Shown here: positions 55,685 through 64,000 of the stretch, piece by piece | Numbering within the stretch: the stretch's first letter is position 1 | How the letters are laid out: every line of letters starts with the position of its first letter | NCBI RefSeq assembly: GCF_008085915.1 | Contig: NZ_VSJK01000006.1 | Location: 186,001 to 250,000 of the forward strand | Length of the DNA stretch: 64,000 nt | DNA from: Oceaniovalibus sp. ACAM 378 | GTDB taxonomy: Bacteria > Pseudomonadota > Alphaproteobacteria > Rhodobacterales > Rhodobacteraceae | Direction of reading: 5' to 3' | The notes under the pieces: generated by a model | Databases searched by the model: none | The model's input: only the letters and a program-made list of their open reading frames with translations | Told to the model about the DNA's origin: nothing | Program-made: the position numbers and the translations under genes

Positions 55685-57955
55685 ATGACGCGCATCCCCT
55701 CAAAATCCGAGATCCTGCAATGGATCGCCGACAACCCCGGCCAGACTGCCAAACGCGACATTTCTCGCGCCTTTGGCCTGAAAGGCGCGGCGAAGGTCGA
55801 TCTGAAACGCTTGCTGAAAGAGCTGGAAACCGAAGGCCGGCTGGAGAAGCGGCGCAAGGTGTTTCGCGACCCGGACACCCTGCCGCCTGTTTCGGTGCTG
55901 AGCATTCTTGCGCCCGACCGCGACGGCGATTTGATGGCGCAGCCGGTGGAATGGGGCGGCGACGGACCCGAGCCGAAAATTCTGTTCATCCCGCGCGACG
56001 GCGATCCGGGCTTGGGTGCCGGCGATCGCATTCTGGCCCGGCTGACTGCCGTGACCGGGCAGGACTATGATTACGAGGCGCGGATGATCCGCCGCATCGC
56101 TGAAGCCCCGCAGCGCATTCTTGGCATTTTTCGCACCGGATCGGGGGCGGACGGTGGTCGGATTTTGCCCATCGACAAGGGGCAGGAGCGCGAATGGCGC
56201 GTCGCCCCCGGTGCCACCCACGGGGCAAAAGACGGCGAGTTGGTCGAGGCTGAACAGGCGGGCAACCGGTCACGTCTGGGAGTTTCGGGCGCCCGTGTCG
56301 TCACGCGGCTGGGCGATCCGTCAGGCCCGCGCGCCGTGTCGCTGATCGCGATCCATCAGCACGGCATCCCCGATGAGTTTCCCGACGACGTGCTGGCCGA
56401 GGCCGAAAATGCCGCCCCCGCGCCGCTTGAAGGGCGCGAGGATCTGCGCGATCTGCCGCTGGTTACGATCGATCCGGCGGATGCCCGCGATCATGACGAC
56501 GCCTGTTTCGCCCGGCCCGATGACGACCCGAAGAATCCCGGAGGCCACATCATCTGGGTGGCCATCGCCGACGTGGCCCATTATGTGCGCCCCGGCTCGG
56601 CGCTGGACCGCGAGGCGCGCAATCGCGGCAACTCTACTTATTTCCCGGACCGGGTGGTGCCGATGCTGCCCGATACACTGTCGGGCGATCTGTGTTCGTT
56701 GCACGAAGGTGTGGACCGGGCGGTGATCGCGGTGGAAATGCGAATCGATGCGGAAGGCACAAAGATCGGCCACCGGTTTACGCGCGCGATGATGCGCTCG
56801 CTTGCGTCGCTGACCTATGAACAGGTGCAGGCGGCGCGGGATGGTACACCGTCCGACACGGTGCTGCCGATGATCGACACCATCGGTCACCTGTTCGATG
56901 CCTGGGCTGCGCTGGACCGGGCGCGGGCAACGCGTCAGCCTCTGAACCTCGACTTGCCCGAACGCACGATCCATCTCAGCGATGAGGGAAAGGTGACATC
57001 CGTCGCGTTCAAGGAACGTCTGGACGCGCACCGTTTGATCGAGGAATTCATGGTGCTGGCCAACGTCGCCGCCGCCGAGGAACTGGTAAAGCGCCGCACT
57101 CCCCTGCTGTTCCGCGTCCACGAGGAACCCACCCCCGAAAAGATCGAGAGCCTGCGCGAGGTGGCGCAGGCCAGTGGTCTTGTGCTTGCCAAGGGGCAGG
57201 TGTTGCAGACCCGACATCTGAACCGGCTGCTGGAACAGGCGCAGGGCAGCGCAGTGGACGAGTTGATCAACATGTCCACTTTGCGGGCGATGACGCAGGC
57301 CTATTACCATCCGCAGAATTACGGCCATTTCGGGCTGGCACTGAAAAACTATGCGCATTTCACCTCGCCGATCCGGCGATATGCCGATCTGATCGTGCAC
57401 CGTGCGCTGATTTCCGCCCACGGCTGGGGCCCCGACCCGAAGGCCGATGGCCTGTCCGCGGACGAGGCCGAGGCTCTGGAGGCGACGGGCAAGCATATTT
57501 CGACCACGGAACGCCGCTCGATGGTGGCCGAGCGTGACACTTCGGACCGGTATCTGGCCGCTTTCCTGTCGGAACGCGTCGGCACCGAGCTGAGCGGGCG
57601 CATATCGGGCGTGCAGCGGTTTGGTGCTTTCGTGCGGCTGGACGAAACCGGGGCGGACGGGCTGATTCCCGTACGCACGATGGGGAGCGAGTATTTCAAC
57701 TTCGACGCCGACAGTCAGACACTTACCGGATCTGACACCGGCGTCGAGATCGCATTGGGCCAGCGGGTGACCGTGCGCCTCGCCGAGGCCGTGCCGGTGA
57801 CTGGCGGGCTGATGCTGGATCTGCTGGAGATCGAGGGGGCCGCGATGCCCCGTGGCGCGTCGTCGCGACGTGGCCGAACGCCGGGACGCAAACCGGGGCG
57901 CGGGCAGGCCAAGGCGGCAAAGATCAAGCGCAAGGTGAAACGCACCCGGAGCTGA
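55685..57955 (+). CDS. rnr: Ribonuclease R
   Basis: A 756-residue 3'-5' exoribonuclease that degrades structured RNA and helps tmRNA quality control. A winged-helix N-terminus (residues 1-60, 'ISRAFGLKGAAKVDLKRLLK') is followed by cold-shock domains, the RNB catalytic domain ('TIDPADARDHDDACFA' with the metal-binding Asp cluster, near residue 262), and a C-terminal S1 domain ('LSGRISGVQRFGAFVRLDET') ending in a lysine/arginine-rich tail. All the expected parts are present. The ribosome site before the ATG at 55685 is weak. It is preceded by 222 bases without a clear gene. Confidence 0.96.
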   Translation: MTRIPSKSEILQWIADNPGQTAKRDISRAFGLKGAAKVDLKRLLKELETEGRLEKRRKVFRDPDTLPPVSVLSILAPDRDGDLMAQPVEWGGDGPEPKILFIPRDGDPGLGAGDRILARLTAVTGQDYDYEARMIRRIAEAPQRILGIFRTGSGADGGRILPIDKGQEREWRVAPGATHGAKDGELVEAEQAGNRSRLGVSGARVVTRLGDPSGPRAVSLIAIHQHGIPDEFPDDVLAEAENAAPAPLEGREDLRDLPLVTIDPADARDHDDACFARPDDDPKNPGGHIIWVAIADVAHYVRPGSALDREARNRGNSTYFPDRVVPMLPDTLSGDLCSLHEGVDRAVIAVEMRIDAEGTKIGHRFTRAMMRSLASLTYEQVQAARDGTPSDTVLPMIDTIGHLFDAWAALDRARATRQPLNLDLPERTIHLSDEGKVTSVAFKERLDAHRLIEEFMVLANVAAAEELVKRRTPLLFRVHEEPTPEKIESLREVAQASGLVLAKGQVLQTRHLNRLLEQAQGSAVDELINMSTLRAMTQAYYHPQNYGHFGLALKNYAHFTSPIRRYADLIVHRALISAHGWGPDPKADGLSADEAEALEATGKHISTTERRSMVAERDTSDRYLAAFLSERVGTELSGRISGVQRFGAFVRLDETGADGLIPVRTMGSEYFNFDADSQTLTGSDTGVEIALGQRVTVRLAEAVPVTGGLMLDLLEIEGAAMPRGASSRRGRTPGRKPGRGQAKAAKIKRKVKRTRS

Positions 57956-58047
57956 CCCAGGGCGATGTTCCGCCTTGCCCCTTTGCGGATATTTCAACAC
58001 GGGCTACAATCGCCGACAAAACCGAAACAGGCAGATACAGGTGCGGC

Positions 58048-59427
58048 ATGTTCAGGATTCTGATGCGATCGGCGCTCGCGGGAGTGTTTGCGACAGCGGC
58101 AATCGCCGCGCCGGTCAGCAAATCGTCCCAACCCGGAGTAAGGCCCGAACTGGGGCCAAAGTGGGCGCCGGTCCTTGCCGGAACGGCGGTTGTTCGCCGT
58201 GCCCTGCCGGGACATGAGTCCGCCACACCCGCCCTGCGCCCGCGCGCCCGCCCGACCCCTGCGAAAGAAGTGGTGCCGGTGATCACCCTGTCGACCAAAT
58301 CGCCGGACGAATTTCCGGCTTGGATCAAAGGGTTTCGCACCCGCGCTTTGGCCCGGGGTATCCGCGCGAACGTGTTCGACGGGGCTTTCGACGGTGTGAC
58401 ATACGACGCCAAAGTGATCGAGCGTGACCGCAACCAGAACGAATTTACCAAGACGATCTGGGATTACCTCGACACTGCCGTATCTGACCTGCGGATCGCC
58501 AATGGCCGCACCGCGTTGGACCGGCACCGCAAAACGCTTGCAGCGATCGAGGCGAAATACAACGTCGACAAAGAGGTGGTGGCGGCCATCTGGGGTCTTG
58601 AGTCCGCCTATGGAACGTTCCGGGGTGGCAATGACGTGATCCGCTCGCTTGCCACGCTGGCCTTTGATACCCGGCGCGGCGCATTCTTCGAGGGTGAATT
58701 GCTGGGCGCGCTGAAGATCCTGCAAAGTGGCGACGCCAGCCCCCGCTCGATGACCGGAAGCTGGGCGGGGGCCATGGGTCACACCCAGTTCATTCCGACA
58801 TCCTATCTGTCCTATGCCGTCGATTTTACCGGTGATGGCAAACGCGACATCTGGGGCGAGGATCCCACCGACGCGCTGGCCAGCACGGCCGCCTATCTTG
58901 CGGCGTTTGGCTGGAAAATGGGCCAGCCCTGGGGGGTTGAGGTGACACTGCCCGACGGATTCGACTGGGCCTCGGCCAACCGCGAAAACAAGAAACCGCC
59001 TGCGGCCTGGGCGCGTCTGGGGGTGGTCGCTGTGGACGGCGCGCCGATCCCGGATCATGGTCCGGCCTCTGTCCTGCTGCCCGCCGGGGCGCTGGGTGCG
59101 GCATTTCTGGTGTTCGACAATTTCGCGGTGATCGAACGCTATAACACCGCCGACGCCTATGTCATCGGGGTCGGTCATCTGGCCGATCGTATCGCGGGGC
59201 GCGGACCCATTCGCGCAACGTGGCCACGCGGGGACCGCGCGCTGAGCCTTGAGGAGCGCGAGGAAATGCAACGTCTGCTGACCGCGCAGGGTTTCGATAC
59301 CAAAGGGATTGATGGCAAAATCGGCCCGCTGACAATTCAGGCGGTGCGTGATTTCCAGCGCAAGCTGGATGTGCCGCCCGACGGTTATGCCGCCCTGAGC
59401 GTGCTGGAGCGTCTGCGGCGGCAATGA
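58048..59427 (+). CDS. Lytic murein transglycosylase, MltB type, with peptidoglycan-binding domain
   Basis: A 459-residue cell-wall enzyme. An N-terminal signal peptide (about residues 1-21) exports it. The catalytic SLT_2 domain runs from about 90 to 370, with the catalytic Glu185 in AAIWGLESAYGTF and downstream 'SWAGAMGHTQFIPTSYLSYA' and 'DIWGEDPTDALASTAAYLA'. The C-terminal 60 residues are a PG_binding_1 domain ('LLTAQGFDTKGIDGKIGPLT'). The mature protein lacks a lipobox, so it is soluble in the periplasm, unlike E. coli MltB. It follows rnr after 92 bases. Confidence 0.92.
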   Translation: MFRILMRSALAGVFATAAIAAPVSKSSQPGVRPELGPKWAPVLAGTAVVRRALPGHESATPALRPRARPTPAKEVVPVITLSTKSPDEFPAWIKGFRTRALARGIRANVFDGAFDGVTYDAKVIERDRNQNEFTKTIWDYLDTAVSDLRIANGRTALDRHRKTLAAIEAKYNVDKEVVAAIWGLESAYGTFRGGNDVIRSLATLAFDTRRGAFFEGELLGALKILQSGDASPRSMTGSWAGAMGHTQFIPTSYLSYAVDFTGDGKRDIWGEDPTDALASTAAYLAAFGWKMGQPWGVEVTLPDGFDWASANRENKKPPAAWARLGVVAVDGAPIPDHGPASVLLPAGALGAAFLVFDNFAVIERYNTADAYVIGVGHLADRIAGRGPIRATWPRGDRALSLEEREEMQRLLTAQGFDTKGIDGKIGPLTIQAVRDFQRKLDVPPDGYAALSVLERLRRQ

Positions 59428-59685
59428 TCCCGGCGCGGAACCACGCGCATTGCCGACGCTGAAATCGGTTCTGCATGTTGGAGAGAGACCGGCAGTCGCC
59501 CCGCGCTGTCGCTCCACTGCAGGTGGTTGGCCAGTGACACAGGCTCGGTCAGGATCAGCGCGCCGATCCCGCCACGGGCCAGCCGCGCACGGACCGGGGC
59601 CTTAGCGACCGCATCGGGCTGCTGCACATTTGCCGACGGGCCGCGTTACCGCATGGCGCGCAGGTTTAAGCCCAGACATCCGGCG
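59428..59685. other. Convergent gap between the transglycosylase and response-regulator genes
   Basis: 258 bases with no intact gene. A minus-strand frame around 59500-59620 reads 'RARLARGGIGALILTEP', which has a faint creatinase/aminopeptidase-P-like look and good codon bias before it degrades. It may be a decayed fragment. No terminator with a T-run is clear. Confidence 0.4.
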
Positions 59686-60420
59686 TCAGAACGGGGCCGA
59701 CCCTGCCGGGCCGATCCGGGCCTGAACCATGGCGCTGATCCGCGAGACCTGCGCGGCCACGGATATGCCATCCCGGTTCATCGCATGCAGTTCCTCGGCC
59801 GCACCGGTAAGATCCGCGTCGCCCATGCTGCGCCCAAGCCCCAACAGGAAACCACTGACATAGGTCAGCTGCCCCGGGCCATTAATCGAATTGCGGCCAT
59901 CCAACAGCGTCATCACATGGGACAGATCGTCGCGCAAAGCCATCCTGTCGGGGTGGACGGCATCGTTCAGCACCGCACGCGGCCCGCGCGGCAGAGTGTC
60001 ACGGGGCAGGCGGGACAGGATCGTCTCAAGGAACGCCCCGAGCGAATCGAGCGGTTTGGCAAGAAAGGCATCCGCCCCCGCCGCACAGGCGGCAGGCCCC
60101 GCCGTCGGATCGCCAGACGTGGCCAGCAGAACCGGCACACGCGGTCGGGCCTGTGCCAGTTCGTGGATCAGATCATGCCCTGACCCGTCGGGAAGCCCCA
60201 GATCGATGATCGCGACAGTGGGGCAATACACCTTGAGATGGCGCGCCGCCGAGGCCAGCGTATCGGCCCGGCGGATCCGGGCGCCGCAGCGCAGGCACAT
60301 CAGGCGCATCGCCTCGCTGGCGAAACGGCTGTCTTCGACGATCAGAACGGTTTGCCCCAGCAACGGGCGGTCCGCCGTCGGTTTGCTGGGAGTCATGAAT
60401 GCATCGTGCAGCTCGGGCAT
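59686..60420 (-). CDS. Response regulator with uncharacterised C-terminal region
   Basis: A 244-residue protein. The receiver domain spans about residues 20-140: 'TVLIVEDSRFASEAMRLM' with the acidic pair, phospho-acceptor Asp73 in IIDLGLPDG, Thr/Ser in 'LLATSGDPTAG', and Lys in AFLAKPLDS. The C-terminal 100 residues are helical ('HVMTLLDGRNSINGPGQLTY', 'LTGAAEELHAMNRDG') and match no DNA-binding or enzyme domain that I recognise, so output is probably by protein contact. No histidine kinase is adjacent. The ATG at 60420 follows AAAGG. It is divergent from the epimerase gene with 147 bases between. Confidence 0.85.
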   Translation of the reverse strand: MPELHDAFMTPSKPTADRPLLGQTVLIVEDSRFASEAMRLMCLRCGARIRRADTLASAARHLKVYCPTVAIIDLGLPDGSGHDLIHELAQARPRVPVLLATSGDPTAGPAACAAGADAFLAKPLDSLGAFLETILSRLPRDTLPRGPRAVLNDAVHPDRMALRDDLSHVMTLLDGRNSINGPGQLTYVSGFLLGLGRSMGDADLTGAAEELHAMNRDGISVAAQVSRISAMVQARIGPAGSAPF

Positions 60421-60567
60421 GGCTGTAACCTTTCGGGGCTGATTGCGGTACATCGGCTGACCTGACACTACCCGCATGAAAGATAACGGGGCGTTAACTG
60501 CGGTCATGCGCCGCTTGCCCTGCGCCTGTGTGGCGCCCATAACCCCAGCAGAAGAAGGAAACGCCCC

Positions 60568-60984
60568 ATGATCGGTCGCCTGAACCACATCGCCATCGCC
60601 GTTCCCGATCTGGACCGGGCAATAGCGCAATACCGCGACACGCTGGGCGCGAAGGTGAATCCGCCGCAGGATGAACCCGATCATGGCGTCACCGTGGTTT
60701 TTATCGATCTTCCGAATACCAAAATCGAACTGCTTTACCCCTTAGGCGACAACAGCCCAATCGCCGGATTTCTGGAACGGAACCCGGCGGGCGGCATCCA
60801 CCACATGTGTTACGAGGTCGATGACATCCTTGCCGCTCGCGACCGGTTGACGGCGGCGGGCGCCCGGGTTCTGGGTGACGGCACGCCAAAAACAGGCGCC
60901 CACGGAAACCCGGTGCTGTTCCTGCACCCCAAGGATTTCAACGGCTGCTTGATCGAACTGGAACAAGTCCCGGCCGCGTCCTGA
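60568..60984 (+). CDS. mce: Methylmalonyl-CoA epimerase
   Basis: A 138-residue VOC-fold enzyme that interconverts the R and S forms of methylmalonyl-CoA in propionate breakdown. 'MIGRLNHIAIAVPDLDRAI', with a metal-binding His in LNHIAIAV, 'IELLYPLGDNSPIAGFLERN', 'GGIHHMCYEVDDI' and 'FLHPKDFNGCLIELEQV' are all family marks; metal ligands are the His residues in LNHIA and HHMCY and the Glu near the C-terminus. AAGGAA precedes the ATG. It is followed by the DUF1467 gene, a pairing seen in related genomes. Confidence 0.95.
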   Translation: MIGRLNHIAIAVPDLDRAIAQYRDTLGAKVNPPQDEPDHGVTVVFIDLPNTKIELLYPLGDNSPIAGFLERNPAGGIHHMCYEVDDILAARDRLTAAGARVLGDGTPKTGAHGNPVLFLHPKDFNGCLIELEQVPAAS

Positions 60985-61030
60985 TCCGGAACCTTAACGC
61001 ATTCCACCTGAAATTGAGAAAGCCCGTCCA

Positions 61031-61318
61031 ATGTCCATTATGTCCGCCATCGTCCTGTTCGCCATGATCTGGTTCATGGTGCTGTTCGTCGCGCTTCCGC
61101 TGGGCCTGCGAACCCAGGGTGAAGAGGGCAAAGTCGTGCCGGGCACACACTCAAGCAGCCCGGCCAACCTGAATATGAAACGTAAAGCGATCTGGGTGAC
61201 GATCGTTTCAGTGGTTCTGTGGTGCGTGATCGCCGGGATTATCGTGTCGGGTGCGATCAGCGTGCGCGATTTGGACTGGTTCCACCGGATGGCGCCAGTC
61301 GATGGAACAGGTGGGTAA
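61031..61318 (+). CDS. DUF1467 family small membrane protein
   Basis: A 95-residue protein with two membrane segments (about residues 4-25 and 55-78) separated by a short loop with 'LRTQGEEGKVVPGTHSSSP', which is the DUF1467 signature. Function unknown. It follows mce after 46 bases in the same direction, so they probably share a transcript. The last 62 bases overlap the 3' end of the EI24-like gene on the opposite strand; both reading frames look like real proteins through the overlap. Confidence 0.88.
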   Translation: MSIMSAIVLFAMIWFMVLFVALPLGLRTQGEEGKVVPGTHSSSPANLNMKRKAIWVTIVSVVLWCVIAGIIVSGAISVRDLDWFHRMAPVDGTGG

Positions 61319-61973
61319 AGGTCGCAGCCCCCAGCACCGGCACCAGCAGATTGACCAGCGGCACCATCAGCGGCATCGCCATCAGGGCCCCCGCCAGCCA
61401 GATTTGCCCCATGTGACGCCGCTGCATGCGACGCGCATCTTCCCGTGACATGCGCCGCATCGCGACAAGCTGAAAATACTCGCGCCCCAGAAGATACCCG
61501 TTCAACGCGACAAAGATGATCGGCGCGGCAATCGACAGGAACGCATAGGCGATCAGTGCCAGAATGTTCGCCACGATCAGCACGCCAAGAAAATTCACGC
61601 TGTCCCGCAGCCCGGCAAAGAACCCGACCGGCACCCCCTTGGGCAGATGGGCATAATGGCGCTCTTCGACGGCATCCGCCACATCGTCAAGAAACAGCGA
61701 GGTGAAGGCCGAGGCGACAGGCACCATCAGGAACACCGACAGCACCAGCATGAACAGGATCGATGCACCCGACAGGAGATCGTCAATCCATGTCACCTCG
61801 CCGATCCCGGGAATGGTCAGGGAATCCGGCGCCAGCCAGTTCACCACACCAAGGAACGCGGCATAGACGCCGAACAGCAGTATGATGGTCAGTGCCAGTC
61901 CCAGCAACAGCACTCGGCGGAAACGCCGGTCACCAAGTTGGTTCAGCGCCTTCCAGAAATCTGCGAAAATCAT
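61257..61973 (-). CDS. EI24/CysZ-like membrane protein
   Basis: A 238-residue integral membrane protein with about four to five hydrophobic segments. Family marks are 'MIFADFWKALNQLGDRRFRR' at the start, the helix near residue 25-45, 'VPVASAFTSLFLDDVADAVE' near 90 and 'LNGYLLGREYFQLVAMRRMS' near 170. The E. coli relative CysZ takes up sulfate; whether this one does is unknown. I chose the ATG at 61973, just past the nitroreductase stop at 61981, because the longer frame runs through that gene. Its 3' end overlaps the convergent DUF1467 gene by 62 bases. Confidence 0.85.
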   Translation of the reverse strand: MIFADFWKALNQLGDRRFRRVLLLGLALTIILLFGVYAAFLGVVNWLAPDSLTIPGIGEVTWIDDLLSGASILFMLVLSVFLMVPVASAFTSLFLDDVADAVEERHYAHLPKGVPVGFFAGLRDSVNFLGVLIVANILALIAYAFLSIAAPIIFVALNGYLLGREYFQLVAMRRMSREDARRMQRRHMGQIWLAGALMAMPLMVPLVNLLVPVLGAATFTHLFHRLAPSGGTSPNRAR

Positions 61974-61980
61974 ATGCGGA

Positions 61981-62556
61981 TCACGGGCGGAACCGCGTGG
62001 TGATGGCAGCCAGATCGGGGCGTGGCCGGTCCGGGGGGGTGCTGCTTTCGGTGCCCAGATGGATGATACCCGCAATGGATTCAGACGTTGCGACGCCAAG
62101 CCAGGTCAGGATCTCCGGATCGCGTGACGCCCAGCCCGACAGCCAGTTCGCACCCCAGCCCGAGGCGAGCGCGGCGTTGAGCAACGACAGGCAGACCGCA
62201 CCGGCGGAAAACAACTGTTCGCTGTCGGGAATCTTTTCCGACGCAACTGGCGAAGACACGACGATGACCGCCAGATGCGATCTTGCGTATTCGTCCCGCG
62301 ACTTGACCGTTTGGTCGGGATCGATTTGCAAGACTGTCGCCCGCTCTGTCACCTTGATCGACATCGCCAGCAACGCCGCACGGTCAAGCAGAATAAACCG
62401 CCAGGGTTCAAGTTTACCATGGTCGGGCGAGCGTGCGGCAGCGGTCAGGATGGTCTCCAGCGCGGCGTCATCCGGCACCGGCAGCCCCAGCGTCTTGGCC
62501 GAAGTCGAGCGGCGGGTCAGCAGAAAATCAAGCGCGGCGGGATTTGGGGCAGGCAT
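61981..62556 (-). CDS. Nitroreductase family protein
   Basis: A 191-residue flavoprotein of the nitroreductase superfamily. 'LLTRRSTSAKTLGLPVPDD' at the start carries the FMN-binding arginines, 'AARSPDHGKLEPWRFILLDR' is typical of the YdjA-like group, and 'GWGANWLSGWASRDPEIL' and 'IAGIIHLGTESS' complete the fold. These enzymes reduce nitro compounds or quinones with NAD(P)H. The ATG at 62556 follows GGAG at good spacing; a TTG six bases upstream is an alternative. The next gene on the strand starts 8 bases beyond its stop, so they are probably co-transcribed. Confidence 0.9.
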   Translation of the reverse strand: MPAPNPAALDFLLTRRSTSAKTLGLPVPDDAALETILTAAARSPDHGKLEPWRFILLDRAALLAMSIKVTERATVLQIDPDQTVKSRDEYARSHLAVIVVSSPVASEKIPDSEQLFSAGAVCLSLLNAALASGWGANWLSGWASRDPEILTWLGVATSESIAGIIHLGTESSTPPDRPRPDLAAITTRFRP

Positions 62557-62673
62557 CGGCAATCTCCGGTCAGTGTCCCCCGGATGTCGGGGTTTCGGCG
62601 CGCGGGGTCAAGGCCCGCTGCATCCGCACAGGGGGGTGGGTTTTGTGTGCCTCAATCGGTGGAAAAGATTGAT

Positions 62674-63792
62674 TCAGCGGTGTCCGGGCAGGGGTTGCTC
62701 GCGCGCCAGATCGGAAATCCATTCTGACAGGAATGCATTGAACGCACTGCCGGGTTGTCGGGCCATGAAGTTTTCGGCGACCGGATCGGGGGCGTCGATG
62801 GCGCTGCCAGACAGTTGGCGGATCGTGGCATGACCGCAGAATGGCACATAGAATTCAGAATATCCGCCCTCGTGCACCAGAACCAGCTTGCCGCCGCACA
62901 GATCATCGGCCAGCGCCATGGTCCGTTCGGTGAGGGCGCGGAATGTCTCGGCCGTCGCCATCATCCGGGCCAGCGGATCCATCAGCGCGGCATCAAAACC
63001 ACAGGCCACGATGATCACATCGGGGCGATAGGCGGCAAGCGCGGGGGCAACCAGCCTGTCGAATGCCTCAAGATAGCCGGAATGCCCGGTGCCAGCGGGC
63101 AGGGGGATGTTGATGTTGTATCCGGTGCCCGCACCGCGCCCACGGTCGGCGGCAAATCCGGTGTCCTGAGGATAGTTGCGGTCCTGATGCATCGACAGGG
63201 TCAGAACATCGGAGCGGTCATAGAAAATCGCCTCGGTCCCATTGCCGTGGTGGACATCCCAGTCGATCACCGCGATCCGTTCGGCGCGGTGTTCGGCAAT
63301 GGCGGATTCAACCGCGATGGCGATATTGTTCAGCAGGCAGAACCCGTTCGGGCGGTCGGGCAGGCTGTGGTGGCCGGGCGGGCGCGACAGGGCATAGGCG
63401 TTGGTCAACTCCCCTGACAGCACGCTGTCCAGCGCGCCCTTGGCCAGACCCGCCGACAGCGCGGCAATCTCGAATCCGCCGGGGCCAAAGGGTGTGCGGT
63501 GGCCAATCTCGCCGCCGCCATTGTCGGAGATCCGTTTGAACTCGGTCAGAAAGCTGTCGGGGTGGACGCGGCGCAGATCTTCCATCGTGGCCGGGGCGGC
63601 GCCCTGGGTGGCAAGATCGCCCCACAGTCCCGTCACCTCCATCAGCGTTTTCAGGCGGCGTTTGGTTTCCGGGCTTTCGGGCAAACCACCCGCCGCGAGC
63701 GGCTGCACCAGCCCGCCAACCGGCAGATACCCGGCATAATTTCCCCCGCCATGCCAGAAACAGCGTTCATCCCAGAAAAAACCGGTGGCCAA
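62674..63792 (-). CDS. Histone deacetylase family protein (acetylpolyamine amidohydrolase type)
   Basis: A 372-residue zinc deacetylase of the class II HDAC-like family. The zinc-binding motif is 'VIDWDVHHGNGTEAIFYD' around residue 180; 'RPPGHHSLPDRPNGFCLLNN' (catalytic His pair) and 'VACGFDAALMDPLARM' (second Asp ligand region) are intact. Bacterial members act on acetylated polyamines or other small amides rather than histones. The start is TTG at 63792, seven bases after AAGGAG. The opening 'TGFFWDERCFWHGGGNYAG' is the family's usual N-terminus. Confidence 0.92.
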   Translation of the reverse strand: MATGFFWDERCFWHGGGNYAGYLPVGGLVQPLAAGGLPESPETKRRLKTLMEVTGLWGDLATQGAAPATMEDLRRVHPDSFLTEFKRISDNGGGEIGHRTPFGPGGFEIAALSAGLAKGALDSVLSGELTNAYALSRPPGHHSLPDRPNGFCLLNNIAIAVESAIAEHRAERIAVIDWDVHHGNGTEAIFYDRSDVLTLSMHQDRNYPQDTGFAADRGRGAGTGYNINIPLPAGTGHSGYLEAFDRLVAPALAAYRPDVIIVACGFDAALMDPLARMMATAETFRALTERTMALADDLCGGKLVLVHEGGYSEFYVPFCGHATIRQLSGSAIDAPDPVAENFMARQPGSAFNAFLSEWISDLAREQPLPGHR

Positions 63793-63878
63793 TTGCCCGC
63801 TCCTTTAGATTTCTCCTGTCACCTTAAGCGATGGCGGGGGCGTGTCCAGACCCGCCCGGAGGGGCGCAAGTCGCGGTG

Positions 63879-64000
63879 TCAGCGTTTCAGGCGATAGGCG
63901 CCTTCGGGCAGGTTCAGCGCGGCGGCCAGATCGCGGACCTGCGCCATCGACAGGCTGATCATGACCACCCGGTCGGTGCGCGCATCCAGTTGCTCCATGG
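63879..64000 (-). CDS. 3' end of an unidentified gene (cut by window edge)
   Basis: The last 40 codons of a minus-strand gene that continues past base 64000. The readable part, 'QLDARTDRVVMISLSMAQVR' and the basic C-terminus 'AYRLKR', has good codon use but no recognisable family. It ends 86 bases upstream of the histone-deacetylase-like start on the same strand, so it could be the first gene of that unit. Confidence 0.5.
   Translation of the reverse strand, partial: MEQLDARTDRVVMISLSMAQVRDLAAALNLPEGAYRLKR

Noticed and set aside
55536-55688. 50-codon plus-strand frame ending in an ATGA overlap with rnr
   Set aside because: No good ribosome site, atypical composition and no similarity to anything I know; the overlap with the rnr start is probably chance.
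56321-58000. 559-codon minus-strand frame opposite rnr
   Set aside because: Antisense to ribonuclease R; no known domain and no ribosome site.

Overview
The window looks like ordinary chromosomal DNA from a GC-rich alphaproteobacterium, most likely a member of the Rhodobacteraceae (Roseobacter group). The clues are a class I lysyl-tRNA synthetase, an NDUFS4-like complex I accessory subunit, a methylmalonyl-CoA epimerase followed by a DUF1467 membrane protein, TRAP and dipeptide-type ABC transport genes, and strong G/C bias at third codon positions. I see no rRNA or tRNA, no CRISPR array, no recognisable prophage or transposase, and no known defence system. The family assignments are from motif recognition only; no database was searched.

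Layout. 1-12.4 kb is a catabolic and transport region. A TRAP solute-binding gene (truncated by the window edge) diverges from a tightly packed plus-strand operon: M20 deacylase, family 5 solute-binding protein, BKACE (DUF849), DppB- and DppC-like permeases, a fused DppD-DppF ATPase, aldehyde dehydrogenase, SDR dehydrogenase and P1/S58 peptidase. Together these suggest uptake and breakdown of an amide- or peptide-like compound through a beta-keto acid. A creA-like gene follows on the other strand. 12.6-17.5 kb holds ettA and a secreted 1019-residue Calx-beta/RTX protein. 17.6-31 kb carries a rimK plus aspartoacylase-like pair, ggt, an aldo/keto reductase, nadD, a PBP4-type carboxypeptidase, a TerB-like gene divergent from lysK, a DUF4864 protein, a beta-helix (pectate-lyase-like) protein and a small envelope protein.

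31-44 kb contains uvrB, the NDUFS4-like gene, a gene-poor stretch, and two transport modules: an MMPL-type RND gene with a small exported protein, then a TetR regulator, a tandem SpoIIAA/STAS-like protein, a membrane-fusion protein and a 1043-residue RND pump. 44-51 kb holds carB, a cyclopropane-fatty-acid synthase family gene and aspS. 51-64 kb holds a hemerythrin, the DUF1800-DUF1501 pair, an unusual 16-copy 8-bp tandem repeat that includes the DUF1501 stop codon, a small membrane ORF, a GNAT acetyltransferase, rnr, a lytic transglycosylase, an orphan response regulator, mce, DUF1467, an EI24/CysZ-like gene that overlaps DUF1467 tail to tail, a nitroreductase, a histone-deacetylase family gene, and the 3' end of one more gene.

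I did not find a clear-cut new system. The points most worth a second look are the 8-bp repeat array, the BKACE-centred operon, the TetR/STAS/RND module with its palindromic operator candidate, the RimK-aspartoacylase pair, and the triplicated Calx-beta protein.
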